In this document: piece by piece, positions 8,915 to 17,516 of the stretch
Position numbering within the stretch: the first letter of the stretch is position 1
Layout: the number at the start of each line of letters is the position of its first letter
Made by a program: the position numbers and the translations under genes
The notes under the pieces: generated by a model
Databases searched by the model: none
Told to the model about the DNA's origin: nothing
Seen by the model: the letters and a program-made list of their open reading frames with translations, nothing else
Assembly: GCF_900104415.1 (NCBI RefSeq)
Contig: NZ_FMXR01000015.1
Span: 35,272 to 99,271, forward strand
DNA from: Eubacterium oxidoreducens
GTDB taxonomy: Bacteria > Bacillota > Clostridia > Lachnospirales > Lachnospiraceae
DNA: 64,000 bases
Reading direction: 5' to 3'

Positions 8915-10060
8915 TTATTCACTATCTCCTTTATCCTTCCGCAGACTGACACTAACCCCATTCACTTCGACATTTCCTTCTGCCGGAATCACAATACAAT
9001 GACGACCATCAATATCCATTGTTTCAATCATCATTGCCCGCTCCGGATCTACTTTAATTACAACGTCCGGTGTCTCAATCTGAAATTTCTTAGTTTCTGC
9101 AATATTATTGAGTACCAGCTCTTCGCGTTCTCCAACCTTCTCGTCATATAATTCTTCAAAGAACTCAAGATCATCATGTCCCACTCCACTGTTCGATAAC
9201 AGCTGTGACACCTGCTCTTTTCCCAGCATCACAAGTTCATCCTCATCCTTGCTTTCCTCAACAAGTTCTGAGATATTCTCGTGAATCATCTTTATTGTAT
9301 CAAAATCTCCGTTTTGTTCAAGGGTCATTGTAAGAACTTCATGAAAAGAATCCTTTTGGCCCCCCGGTGTAAGACTTGGCACGCTTCCTAAAATCTGCGA
9401 GATAAAATTCTCCTGCATGATTTCTGGATTCTTTGCAAAATATAACACCTTATGAATATCTGCCGTGCGATCTTCAAATGCCGGAAACAACATCCCGTTA
9501 ATTGGCGGCTGAACCACCCAGTCACGTACTCGCTCTGCCATGGAATTGGTCATCGAGTCATAAGACAATCCAGCCTTAGACATCGTTACCGGACAAATTG
9601 AACACAAAATAAATTCATAAACACTGTCCGACGCATCCTCCATCTCTAACCCGTCACTCGTCTTCCCCGGCACATCATAATTTCCATGAATCAATACAAT
9701 ATAATAATTTTCTTCATAAAAATATTCATCAATCATTTTATTATAAAAATCTTCTAACAGTTGGTCATCTTGCAGCTTACTGTCACGAAGTCTAAGTAAA
9801 AACTCCTGACTACCACCCGGCTGCTCTTGTTCCAGTAGGAATTCCATTGTTGTCAGATTCTTACCAACAGTACCGCCCAGCGTTTTTTTGAATATATCAA
9901 AATACTTATGCTCTTCTTCCTCCGGCAGACTAAGAAATGCATCCTTTGATGTCATGATCTTGTTCTTTTCATAGTCCACATAACAGCCACATATTCTGTC
10001 TATTGCACAATTAGCCGGTGTAAACTGCTTTCTGATTTCCAGTACTTCTTTTTTATTCAT
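8915..10060 (-). CDS. DUF4317 family protein
   Basis: This 381-residue soluble protein begins MNKKEVLEIRKQFTPANC and carries ICGCYVDYEKNK, the opening typical of DUF4317, a family common in Lachnospiraceae and Ruminococcaceae whose function is unknown. It has no signal peptide or membrane segment. Acidic stretches are frequent, and the C-terminal third looks like a compact domain ending in MIETMDIDGRHCIVIPAEGN. It is cotranscribed with the sulfotransferase to judge from spacing. No function is proposed. Confidence 0.8.
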   Translation of the reverse strand: MNKKEVLEIRKQFTPANCAIDRICGCYVDYEKNKIMTSKDAFLSLPEEEEHKYFDIFKKTLGGTVGKNLTTMEFLLEQEQPGGSQEFLLRLRDSKLQDDQLLEDFYNKMIDEYFYEENYYIVLIHGNYDVPGKTSDGLEMEDASDSVYEFILCSICPVTMSKAGLSYDSMTNSMAERVRDWVVQPPINGMLFPAFEDRTADIHKVLYFAKNPEIMQENFISQILGSVPSLTPGGQKDSFHEVLTMTLEQNGDFDTIKMIHENISELVEESKDEDELVMLGKEQVSQLLSNSGVGHDDLEFFEELYDEKVGEREELVLNNIAETKKFQIETPDVVIKVDPERAMMIETMDIDGRHCIVIPAEGNVEVNGVSVSLRKDKGDSE

Positions 10061-10121
10061 AACAAAACGATACCTCTTTTTTACAAATTCAAGATATATT
10101 TTAACAAAGAAATATCTTTTT

Positions 10122-10871
10122 TCAATACTTGATTTTTTGAATCTTTCGTATCATCAAAAGCACTATCACAATTCCCGCTATCGCCAATATTGCGCTTTCA
10201 TAAAGAATATGTTCGCGCTCTCCTTCCCAGGATGCAATCCAATCAAAGCGTCGTACTAATGCAAGTAAATTCACCGCTGCGTGTGTCATAATACACCATC
10301 GCAATCCGCCCTGCCGATATACCAGCGCCAATATAACTCCGACACCTGTTGCATAAAAAAATTGTGGTATATTCGCATGAACGATCCCAAACACAATCGC
10401 ACTAATCAAAATCCCCCACACAGGTCTGTAGCATTCTTTTATCTTCTCGTACAAAATCCCGCGATATAATAATTCTTCTGCAATGGGTGTCATAATTACA
10501 GTATACAAAAACAGCCAGATTGCTGCCCCTTCCCCAAAGCTCTCATTCACATTCTGATAATTACCTGAAGTCTTCATTATGTTACTTAGATAAATCAAAT
10601 TATTAAGTAGCGGCGCTATCACAAGTGCCAGCACCACAACTCCACCTGTTGCTTGTTTTCGCGGTGCAATCATTATTTTCATCCGTTCTAGTCTTCTCCA
10701 TCGCAGCAACAAAGGCAGGCAAATAAGATGTGAAATTATCGCCAATAAATTATAAGGCACTGATGTATTTTGAAACATCAGTGCCAATATTTGATAAATA
10801 ATACCGTTAAGAATTATATAAATCAGTACTTGTATCACGCCAAGCAAAGTCGTTCGAATCTTCCCGTTCAT
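10122..10871 (-). CDS. CPBP family intramembrane glutamic endopeptidase
   Basis: The 249-residue membrane protein with about seven hydrophobic segments has the CAAX-protease/bacteriocin-processing motifs: EELLYRGILYEKI (Glu-Glu-x-x-x-Arg, near 131), a later FGIVHANIPQFFYATG (motif 2, His) and CIMTHAAVNL (motif 3, His). The family includes prenyl-protein endoproteases and bacteriocin self-immunity proteins. No bacteriocin gene is nearby, so the substrate is unknown. It appears to have its own promoter inside the 3' end of the thiamine operon. Confidence 0.85.
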   Translation of the reverse strand: MNGKIRTTLLGVIQVLIYIILNGIIYQILALMFQNTSVPYNLLAIISHLICLPLLLRWRRLERMKIMIAPRKQATGGVVVLALVIAPLLNNLIYLSNIMKTSGNYQNVNESFGEGAAIWLFLYTVIMTPIAEELLYRGILYEKIKECYRPVWGILISAIVFGIVHANIPQFFYATGVGVILALVYRQGGLRWCIMTHAAVNLLALVRRFDWIASWEGEREHILYESAILAIAGIVIVLLMIRKIQKIKY

Positions 10872-10899
10872 TCTTATCTCACTTCCGTTTTTTCCTACA

Positions 10900-10908
10900 A
10901 TTATAACA
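10900..10908 (-). promoter_or_regulatory. Extended -10 promoter for the CPBP protease
   Basis: The minus strand reads TGTTATAAT, an extended -10, 29 bp upstream of the ATG at 10871. No convincing -35 is present. Confidence 0.4.
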
Positions 10909-11632
10909 CACTTAAGATTTCTCGTCTTATCTCAATACTATCATTGGTCAGCAAAAAATCTTCTTTTTTCTTTGGAAGTACGATCTCTTTTACGATTCGA
11001 CCGGGATGCCCTGCCATAATCCAAATACGATCCGACAAAAAAAGTGCTTCTTCGATATCATGGGTTACAAAAATAGTTGACAATCGAATCCGATGCATTA
11101 CCTCAAGATACCATCTGTGCATCTCACTTTTTGTAATCGCATCCAAGGCAGAAAATGGCTCATCCAAAAGCGCCACCTCTTTTCCAAACAGGTACGTCCG
11201 AAGAAGTGCTGCCCTTTGCCGCATACCTCCGGACAATTGAGAAGGGTATTGTCGCTGCGTTCCTTCAATGCCAAATTCTGCAAAATACGAAGAAGCTTTC
11301 TTTCTTGCCTCTGATTTTTTCATGCCTTGTATGATTAAAGGCATTGCCACGTTGTCCTCCATAGTGTGATACGGCATCAAAAGATCCTTTTGTAACATAT
11401 AACTGACATGTCCCGCCTGTCCTGTGATCTCTTGCTCATGCAAGTAAACCTGCCCACTGTCTGGGCGCACAAGACCGGACAGGATCTGAAAAAGCGTTGT
11501 CTTCCCGACACCACTAACGCCAAGCAGACTAACTATCTCTTCTTTTTTTAGATGTACCGATACATCTTCTATAATATTTTCTTTTTCATAACTATGCGTA
11601 ATCTGCTTTGCAGTTAACACTGTATCACTCAT
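10901..11632 (-). CDS. thiZ: ABC transporter ATP-binding protein, thiamine precursor importer (ThiZ-like)
   Basis: A 243-residue single-domain ATPase with Walker A GVSGVGKTTLF, Q-loop, signature LSGGMRQRAALLRTYL, Walker B VALLDEPFSAL and the switch His in FVTHDIEEAL. It belongs to the nitrate/taurine/HMP type. It is the last gene of an operon with an NMT1/THI5-like binding protein, a permease and a thiamine-binding MTH1187 protein, all behind a TPP riboswitch, which supports import of a thiamine pyrimidine precursor such as formylaminopyrimidine or HMP. The exact substrate is inferred from the family. Confidence 0.85.
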   Translation of the reverse strand: MSDTVLTAKQITHSYEKENIIEDVSVHLKKEEIVSLLGVSGVGKTTLFQILSGLVRPDSGQVYLHEQEITGQAGHVSYMLQKDLLMPYHTMEDNVAMPLIIQGMKKSEARKKASSYFAEFGIEGTQRQYPSQLSGGMRQRAALLRTYLFGKEVALLDEPFSALDAITKSEMHRWYLEVMHRIRLSTIFVTHDIEEALFLSDRIWIMAGHPGRIVKEIVLPKKKEDFLLTNDSIEIRREILSVL

Positions 11633-11644
11633 ATCCTAATCCTT

Positions 11645-12664
11645 CTACTCCGGATTATAATCATTTGTAAATCCGGTTCCGTCTGCAATTTCATTTTCTA
11701 CAAGTTTGTTTTCATACATCCAGTCATAAACTCCGTCCCAACGTTCTTCATCAATATAGCCCCAATATGGTGCGTCTTTGCTATACTGATCAGCCAGCCA
11801 TTCCTGTGAAGCCGTTACAAGCTCCTCATCCAATTCCGGAACTTCCTCGCATAATATTTTGGCCGCCTCATCCGGATTGTCAATTGCATATTCATAACCT
11901 TTTCGAACAGCTGCCACAAATGCTTTCGTAACTTCCGGATTCTCCTGCATGTATTCATCATTTCCAATAATTACCGGTGTGTATTCATCCATATCCGAAC
12001 AATAATCTTTCAGGAAGAAAAAGTTCGTATCAAGGTCTGATAGTTCTGCCCGAATACCATCCCATGCATAATAAATCCAGACAGCATCAATATTGGACTG
12101 AAGTCCTGCCACTGCATCATCTACGGTTACCGGATCTAAGATAACATTGTCCCAAACTCCACCGTCTTGTTCTACACAATACTCTAGCAAAGTCTGCTCC
12201 ATTGGATCTTCCCAGGTTGCATAGTGAAGACCTTCTAATCCTTTCGGCGATGTAACATTACTGTCCGCACGGGTAATAATTCCACTTGTATTATGCTGAA
12301 TAACTGCAGCAATCGCCGTTACAGGAATCGGATCTTCTGAAGCATAGGTATATGCCATAGTATCTTGAAAATCAATTCCAAATTCTGCTTGTCCTACACC
12401 TACCAGTTCCGAACCATATCCACTTGACGTTTGAACAAATTCAACTTCAATACCGGCATCCTCAAAATATCCCAGTGCATCCGCTACATAAAGCCCCGTA
12501 TGATTCGTATTCGGTGTCCAGTCCAATGCAAATGTAATTTTTGTCAACTCTTTATCCTGACTTGTATCACTTGATGATGTCTGTGTCGATGTCGTTCCAC
12601 ACGCTGCAAGTGATGCAGTCATAACTCCTGTCAATAATGCTGCTATAATCTTCTTTTTCATCAA
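11645..12664 (-). CDS. thiY: ABC transporter substrate-binding lipoprotein, THI5/NMT1-like (ThiY-like)
   Basis: This 339-residue lipoprotein has a signal peptide and lipobox SLAACG (Cys near residue 22). The mature part starts ITFALDWTPNTNHTGLYVA, the hallmark of the NMT1/THI5-like family of thiamine pyrimidine-precursor binders, followed by ALGYFEDAGIEVEFV. It delivers its ligand to the adjacent permease. The location behind a TPP riboswitch agrees with this. Spacing to the permease is 2 bp and to the ATPase gene 12 bp. Confidence 0.88.
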   Translation of the reverse strand: MMKKKIIAALLTGVMTASLAACGTTSTQTSSSDTSQDKELTKITFALDWTPNTNHTGLYVADALGYFEDAGIEVEFVQTSSGYGSELVGVGQAEFGIDFQDTMAYTYASEDPIPVTAIAAVIQHNTSGIITRADSNVTSPKGLEGLHYATWEDPMEQTLLEYCVEQDGGVWDNVILDPVTVDDAVAGLQSNIDAVWIYYAWDGIRAELSDLDTNFFFLKDYCSDMDEYTPVIIGNDEYMQENPEVTKAFVAAVRKGYEYAIDNPDEAAKILCEEVPELDEELVTASQEWLADQYSKDAPYWGYIDEERWDGVYDWMYENKLVENEIADGTGFTNDYNPE

Positions 12665-12666
12665 TT

Positions 12667-13443
12667 CTACTCCTCATGTTTCTTTGTTTTTTCCCATGGC
12701 ATCAATACTTTTTGTACTCTTCCAAGTCCCCACATAAGTAACAAACTAATTGCGGATATCAGAACAATAACCGCAAACATCTTGTCATAGGAATATGATT
12801 TTTTAACGCGCATCATATAAACGCCAAGACCGTTATATCCCCCCAGCCATTCCGCAACAACCGCTCCTACAATCGAATATGCCGCCGAAATTCGAAGTCC
12901 AGAAAAAAATTCTCCAAGCGTTGCCGGCATCTTCATATAGCGAAAGATCTGCATCGGCTTTGCTCCCATCGCCCGAAACAGCGAAACGGCTTCCCTATCA
13001 ACACTGGCAAATCCCTCTAGCAATCCAATCGTAATTGGGAAGAATGCAGTGATAATAACCAGTACTATTTTCGGTGCCATAGCATAACCCAGCCACAAAA
13101 TCAAAAGCGGTGCAATTGCTACAGTCGGAATCGTTTGTGTAATCACAACAATCGGATAAAAGGCTTTATAGAATCCTTTAAAATGATTCATCAGCACAGC
13201 ACATAAAAATCCTAGTGCAGTACCTATTGCCAGCCCAATTAACGCCTCCACTACTGTTGTTTTGGCATGTCCCATAAGCAGCGGAAAATCTTCAATGAAT
13301 GCTTGCACAACCGATACCGGACTCGGCAACATATAATGCGGAACGATTTCTAACATTGCCACCGCCTGCCAGGCGATAATGATAATAGCAATTGCAGTTA
13401 GCGGTATGAACTTACTTGTGATGTTTTGTAATCTTCTTTTCAA
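12667..13443 (-). CDS. thiX: ABC transporter permease, thiamine precursor importer (ThiX-like)
   Basis: About 258 residues with six predicted helices and the BPD_transp_1 docking loop MGAKPMQIFRYMKMPATLG near the C-terminal third. It forms the channel for the THI5-like binding protein. The start is uncertain: TTG 13443 follows GAGGGAG and limits overlap with the upstream gene to about 32 bp, whereas ATG 13497 (276 residues) would overlap it by 86 bp with a poor ribosome site. Either choice keeps all membrane helices. Confidence 0.85.
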   Translation of the reverse strand: MKRRLQNITSKFIPLTAIAIIIIAWQAVAMLEIVPHYMLPSPVSVVQAFIEDFPLLMGHAKTTVVEALIGLAIGTALGFLCAVLMNHFKGFYKAFYPIVVITQTIPTVAIAPLLILWLGYAMAPKIVLVIITAFFPITIGLLEGFASVDREAVSLFRAMGAKPMQIFRYMKMPATLGEFFSGLRISAAYSIVGAVVAEWLGGYNGLGVYMMRVKKSYSYDKMFAVIVLISAISLLLMWGLGRVQKVLMPWEKTKKHEE

Positions 13444-13708
13444 TGGAAAGTACTTCTCCCTCAGGTCTGTATACGATCTTAACATATGAGGCAACATATG
13501 GTGCCCCAGCCTTTACGGCGATTTTCTGACATTCCTTTACAATGTCCATTAATTCATCATAATCTCCCTCAATGGTCGTCTCAAAAGGACCTACTGAGCA
13601 ATTAAGTCCGGTCGACTTGATGTATGCAATCACCTCATCTACCACGCGAATCAATTCCTCTTGCGACGAAGCTTCCGGAAGTACCTGAATAGCCACGCTT
13701 GCGTTCAT
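13412..13708 (-). CDS. MTH1187 family thiamine-binding protein
   Basis: A small 98-residue protein with the MTH1187/YkoF-like fold signature: VAIQVLPEA at the start, TSGLNCSVGPFETTIEGD-like middle (here TGLNCSVGPFETTIEGDYD) and a conserved VASYVKIVYRP end. Family members bind thiamine or its breakdown products in the cytoplasm. As first gene after the TPP riboswitch it fits a role as buffer or chaperone for imported thiamine or precursor. AAAGGAGG lies upstream of its ATG. The downstream permease gene overlaps its 3' end. Confidence 0.85.
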   Translation of the reverse strand: MNASVAIQVLPEASSQEELIRVVDEVIAYIKSTGLNCSVGPFETTIEGDYDELMDIVKECQKIAVKAGAPYVASYVKIVYRPEGEVLSIEKKITKHHK

Positions 13709-13782
13709 AAACGACTCCTCCTTTCTTCTGTAATAGTTGTCTCAATCGGCGTTCTGTCTTATGACTGAAATATTCCTTAAAT

Positions 13783-13813
13783 AAAGAAAAACCTATGCTG
13801 CAATAGCATAGGT
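13783..13813 (-). terminator. Riboswitch-controlled transcription terminator
   Basis: The minus strand forms ACCTATGCT / AGCATAGGT with a short loop, followed by TTTTCTTT. It lies between the TPP aptamer and the first gene, so it is the likely expression platform: ligand binding would favour this hairpin and end transcription. Confidence 0.85.
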
Positions 13814-13844
13814 CTGTGATTATGTAAAATCTATTGAATCTGCA

Positions 13845-13931
13845 CAATCTCCCTACGCCGGTATGATCCGGATCAGGTAATAAGGGTCAAAGCATTATAT
13901 GCCTTTCTCAGCCTTTCGGCTCCCCTGATCG
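13845..13931 (-). ncRNA. TPP riboswitch (THI element)
   Basis: The minus strand contains all the conserved blocks in order: AGGGGAGCC, GGCTGAGAAAG, then ACCCTTATTACCTGAT, CCGGATCATACCGG and CGTAGGGA. These are the pyrimidine-sensing (CUGAGA) and pyrophosphate-sensing helices of the TPP aptamer. A TTGACA/TACACT promoter lies upstream and an intrinsic terminator downstream, indicating transcriptional shut-off by thiamine pyrophosphate. Confidence 0.96.
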
Positions 13932-13937
13932 TTTCTT

Positions 13938-13966
13938 AGTGTAATCCTCTTTGCTTCAATTGTCAA
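13938..13966 (-). promoter_or_regulatory. Promoter of the thiamine operon
   Basis: TTGACA (13961-13966) and TACACT (13938-13943) are separated by 17 bp on the minus strand, about 7 bp before the riboswitch begins. Confidence 0.8.
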
Positions 13967-13975
13967 TTGCATACC

Positions 13976-14797
13976 CTATGACAATTTGTTAAGTCTTTCT
14001 AATAACTGATACATCGTCAGATGAAAAATCGGATGCATCACTTGCGGAGCAATCTCACACATAGGTTCTAATACAAAGTGTCGATTATGCATATCCGCAT
14101 GCGGTATTGTAAGTTGCAAACTCCTATTGATTGTATCTTCAAACAACAAAATATCAATATCCAACGTGCGTTCTCCCCAATGTTCCTTTCGCACTCTCTT
14201 ATTTTTTTTCTCAATATCATGAATCAATTCTAGTAGTTGCTCCGGATTTAGCAATGTCTCAATCTCAACGGCCGTATTTAGAAAATCGCTTTGATCTGTC
14301 TTGCCATAAGGCGGTGTATTAATATAACCTGCCACCTTGTTCACCTTAACAAAAGGATTCTCTTTCAATGCCGCTATTGCATTATCCAGATATTTTTGTC
14401 GATCTCCCATATTCGATCCCAGCGATAAATATGCGCACTTCCAGCCGCGAACCACTTCTACCGACACCGACTCTAACGGCAATCCGATAGGCGCCCACGG
14501 TTTCAAAACCTCTAATCGTATCTTTTTCATTCTCGGATACGTAAGCAAAAGCTGCCGCGAAAGCTGTTCTGCAACGGTTTCAATCAACTTAAATGTATGA
14601 TCGTGCATGAATTTTGTAATAAACTGACATACGTCTCCATAATGAATCGAATCCGACATTTTATCACTTTGACCTGCAATACCGGCTTGTATATATAACG
14701 TTGCATTAATCAAAAACTTCTGCCCAAGTGTATTTTCCTCCGGCAATAGTCCATGATGACCAAACACCTCTAAGTTCTTAATCTTAATCTGATCCAT
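13976..14797 (-). CDS. folK: Bifunctional dihydroneopterin aldolase / HPPK (FolB-FolK fusion)
   Basis: The 273-residue protein carries two folate enzymes. Residues about 1-118 are dihydroneopterin aldolase (IKNLEVFGHHGLLPEE, then a helix with the FolB Lys in LEVLKPWAP). Residues about 120-273 are 6-hydroxymethyl-dihydropterin pyrophosphokinase (YLSLGSNMGDRQKYLDNAI, TPPYGKTDQSDFLNTAVEIET, and ERTLDIDILLFED with the Mg-binding Asp pair). It makes 6-hydroxymethyl-dihydropterin diphosphate for FolP. It sits 2 bp downstream of folP in a folate operon. Confidence 0.93.
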   Translation of the reverse strand: MDQIKIKNLEVFGHHGLLPEENTLGQKFLINATLYIQAGIAGQSDKMSDSIHYGDVCQFITKFMHDHTFKLIETVAEQLSRQLLLTYPRMKKIRLEVLKPWAPIGLPLESVSVEVVRGWKCAYLSLGSNMGDRQKYLDNAIAALKENPFVKVNKVAGYINTPPYGKTDQSDFLNTAVEIETLLNPEQLLELIHDIEKKNKRVRKEHWGERTLDIDILLFEDTINRSLQLTIPHADMHNRHFVLEPMCEIAPQVMHPIFHLTMYQLLERLNKLS

Positions 14798-14799
14798 AT

Positions 14800-15612
14800 C
14801 TACCCTCTGTGATTCATAATTGCTCTAACCATCTTCACGGCTCTTACATGTTCTTTTACATCATGAACTCTTAAAAACATCGCATCTTCCATAACACCGT
14901 AAATGCCGGTTGCCAATGTCCCTTCAAGTCTCTCATTCGTAGGAAGATTGAGAGTCTTTCCGATTACCGACTTTCTAGATGTTCCAAGCAAAATCGGACA
15001 TCCTAACTCCTTTAATTCATGCAGCCTTGCAATCACTTCAAGATTTTGATCTACATTTTTTGCAAACCCAACCCCCGGATCAAGAATGATTTTCTCACGG
15101 TTAATTCCTGCTGCTACCGCTATTTCAACAGATTTTGCAAGATCAGCTTTCACATCTTCCATAAAATCCTGATAATCCGTATTTGTTCGATTATGCATAA
15201 GACAACATGCTGCATCGGCATCGGCAATAACCCTGGCCATCTTATCATCATATTGAAGTCCCCAGATATCATTGACCAGATTTGCTCCCGCCTGTAAAGC
15301 TGCTGCTGCCACCTGACTTTTATAGGTATCGATAGAAACCGGAATATCAAAACGTCTTTTGATTGCTTCAATCACCGGTACCACACGATAGATTTCTTCT
15401 GCTTCGCCAATCTTCGTGTACCCCGGTCTTGTAGACTCTCCTCCAACATCAATGATGGAAGCACCTTCTTCTATCATTCTCTGCACATGCGCAATGGCTT
15501 TTTCAACTGTATTATGTTCGCCGCCATCTGAAAATGAATCCGGCGTCACATTCAAAATTCCCATTATATAAGTATGATTTGTTGTTTCAAATGTCTGCCT
15601 TCCAATAATCAT
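14800..15612 (-). CDS. folP: Dihydropteroate synthase
   Basis: The 270-residue TIM-barrel enzyme condenses pterin diphosphate with p-aminobenzoate. Family marks are MGILNVTPDSFSDGG (loop 1), IDVGGESTRPGYTKI (loop 2), ANLVNDIWGL, DPGVGFAKN and LLGTSRKSVIG. The sulfonamide-target loops look normal. It overlaps the upstream HD gene by 4 bp and is followed after 2 bp by folB-folK. Confidence 0.95.
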   Translation of the reverse strand: MIIGRQTFETTNHTYIMGILNVTPDSFSDGGEHNTVEKAIAHVQRMIEEGASIIDVGGESTRPGYTKIGEAEEIYRVVPVIEAIKRRFDIPVSIDTYKSQVAAAALQAGANLVNDIWGLQYDDKMARVIADADAACCLMHNRTNTDYQDFMEDVKADLAKSVEIAVAAGINREKIILDPGVGFAKNVDQNLEVIARLHELKELGCPILLGTSRKSVIGKTLNLPTNERLEGTLATGIYGVMEDAMFLRVHDVKEHVRAVKMVRAIMNHRG

Positions 15613-16157
15613 ATCTTAAACACCTCATAATTAATCGGTTCCATATTTTTACGCCTATCATCCCAATAGCACTCCCCTGCTGCATCACATGCAAAGCATT
15701 GGCGAACGCGGTTGTCTGCCCATGCAAAAATATATACCAACCGATCCACTTCATCAAGTTCTTTCAAAGCGTCCCTTAGCTGATCATATGTTTTGATTGC
15801 ATTTCTCCTGTCATCCTTGATTGTATGTGCTTCGATTAAATCTACCACTCTTATCTGCAAATCTTCCGGCACACGAAGCTGCAGCATAAGTTCTTTTGCA
15901 ATGCCTATACTTGCCTTGGCATGGTGTTCACTCCCATGAACTCTTCCAATGTCATGAAGCAATGCTGCCAGCATAATCAGCTGCGGTTCATGAGGAACCC
16001 GGCATATTGAAGCCGCCCAGCTTGCCAAAGATGCTACTTCAATAAAGTGCTTCTTATCATGATGGCAAAACTTACGTTCCTTCTCCAATTCCGCCAAGCA
16101 GCTTACATACTTTCTATAACTTTCGTTTTTTAATAACAATTCCGCGTAATTTTTCAT
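15609..16157 (-). CDS. HD domain phosphohydrolase in folate operon
   Basis: This 182-residue protein has an HD-fold metal site: HFIEVASLASWAASI supplies the first His, and LLHDIGRVHG the His-Asp pair near residue 70, with IEAHTIKDD and a later Asp completing it. Such proteins hydrolyse nucleotides or phosphoesters. It lies between folC and folP with a 4-bp overlap to folP. A role in removing phosphates from a pterin intermediate is an appealing inference but is not shown by sequence. Confidence 0.8.
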   Translation of the reverse strand: MKNYAELLLKNESYRKYVSCLAELEKERKFCHHDKKHFIEVASLASWAASICRVPHEPQLIMLAALLHDIGRVHGSEHHAKASIGIAKELMLQLRVPEDLQIRVVDLIEAHTIKDDRRNAIKTYDQLRDALKELDEVDRLVYIFAWADNRVRQCFACDAAGECYWDDRRKNMEPINYEVFKI

Positions 16158-16158
16158 C

Positions 16159-17442
16159 TTACTCTTCTATTCTTTTTCTAAAACAATCCTTAATATTCTT
16201 CAGCTGCGAAAGTGATCCAAAGCAAATAATCACTTCCGGTTTAAGTTGCAGCGCCCTATCAACCGCCTGCTCGCAATCCCGCGCAACCTCAATGTGTTTG
16301 TAATACGCCTTCGCATACTCGCTAAGTTCTAAAGCACTTAATCCTCTCTCCCCAACCGTCGGCATACATACAACCGTTTGTGTATGTTGCGACATAATCT
16401 CAAGCACGCGCTCACACGCTTTGTCTTTTAACATTCCTATTATATAGACAATACTCTTATTTGTAAATTTATTTTCTACGGTTTTTGAAAGCCGCAAGGC
16501 CGCCGGTTCATTATGCGCTCCGTCCAAGTACACCTGTGGCTTTTGGGCAATCTGTTCAAACCTTCCAAACGGAGGTTTTATCAGCAATCCGTGCCGAATG
16601 TGCTCCTGCGTAATAGAAAGATGCTTTGCCAATTGTTCACATGCAAGTATAGCTGTTGAAGCATTCTCAATCTGATACAGCGCCTGCGCACGAATCTCAA
16701 GCTTCTTATAATCCTTATAATCAAATACCAGACCATCTCTTGTATTATGAACATTCCTAATTTCTTCTCTTGCAACCATGCAAAAATCTCCTTCCTTATC
16801 GGAAGTTTGTTTTTGCAGGATTTCAAGCACCGGTGGTTTTTGTGGTGCCGTAATTACCGTTGTTTTCTCTTTGATAATACCTGATTTTGCCAGCGCAATC
16901 GACTCGATATCCTCTCCTAGAAAAGCCATATGATCCATCCCTATTGGAGTGAAGATACACTGCAGCGGACTCGTAAGGATATTGGTTGCATCCAATGCAC
17001 CGCCCATACCACACTCTAGGATCACAAGATCGACGCGATGCGCTGTAAACGCCAGGAACGCAACGGCAACTTCCATTTCAAACAACGTTGGGTGTACCAT
17101 GTTCTTCTCTGTCATCTTTTGGCAGGCATCTTCCACAACAGAATAATATCTTGCCAGTTCTTCTTTTGTAATTCGATCGCCGTCAATAATAAATTTATCC
17201 TCGTAGCAATAGACGTCCGGTGTCATAAAGCAGCCAACCGTATAACCGGCTTCTTTAAGTATTGATGCCATATAATGACAGGTACTTCCTTTGCCATTTG
17301 TTCCCGCAACATGAAGCACCGGAAAGGTATCCTGTATGTTATCAAGCTGTTTCATAAGCTCTTTGATACTTTCAAGTCCCGGAACACTTCCAAGTTTCGC
17401 CACTTCTTCTATCAGTTTCATTGTTTCTTCGTAATTCATCAT
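16159..17442 (-). CDS. folC: Bifunctional folylpolyglutamate synthase / dihydrofolate synthase
   Basis: A 427-residue Mur-ligase-type enzyme with the P-loop HVAGTNGKGSTCHYMASIL (about residues 43-61), the catalytic omega-loop/metal stretch LECGMGGALDATNIL, an FTPIGMDHMAFLG segment and the C-terminal YLDGAHNEPAA motif. It adds glutamate to dihydropteroate and to folates. First gene of the folate operon seen here. No ribosome site as strong as the neighbours was noted; the tandem ATGATG leaves a one-codon uncertainty. Confidence 0.93.
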   Translation of the reverse strand: MMNYEETMKLIEEVAKLGSVPGLESIKELMKQLDNIQDTFPVLHVAGTNGKGSTCHYMASILKEAGYTVGCFMTPDVYCYEDKFIIDGDRITKEELARYYSVVEDACQKMTEKNMVHPTLFEMEVAVAFLAFTAHRVDLVILECGMGGALDATNILTSPLQCIFTPIGMDHMAFLGEDIESIALAKSGIIKEKTTVITAPQKPPVLEILQKQTSDKEGDFCMVAREEIRNVHNTRDGLVFDYKDYKKLEIRAQALYQIENASTAILACEQLAKHLSITQEHIRHGLLIKPPFGRFEQIAQKPQVYLDGAHNEPAALRLSKTVENKFTNKSIVYIIGMLKDKACERVLEIMSQHTQTVVCMPTVGERGLSALELSEYAKAYYKHIEVARDCEQAVDRALQLKPEVIICFGSLSQLKNIKDCFRKRIEE

Positions 17443-17462
17443 AAGGATGATTATAACACAAA

Positions 17463-17496
17463 AAAATGAGCAGAGAACGAAATTCTCTGCCCATAC
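17463..17496 (-). terminator. Terminator of hppA
   Basis: GGGCAGAGAA and TTCTCTGCTC pair around TTTCG on the minus strand, followed by ATTTTTTT. It lies 20 bp past the hppA stop and before folC. Confidence 0.9.
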
Positions 17497-17516
17497 TTAG
17501 ATTTCTTATGTAATTC

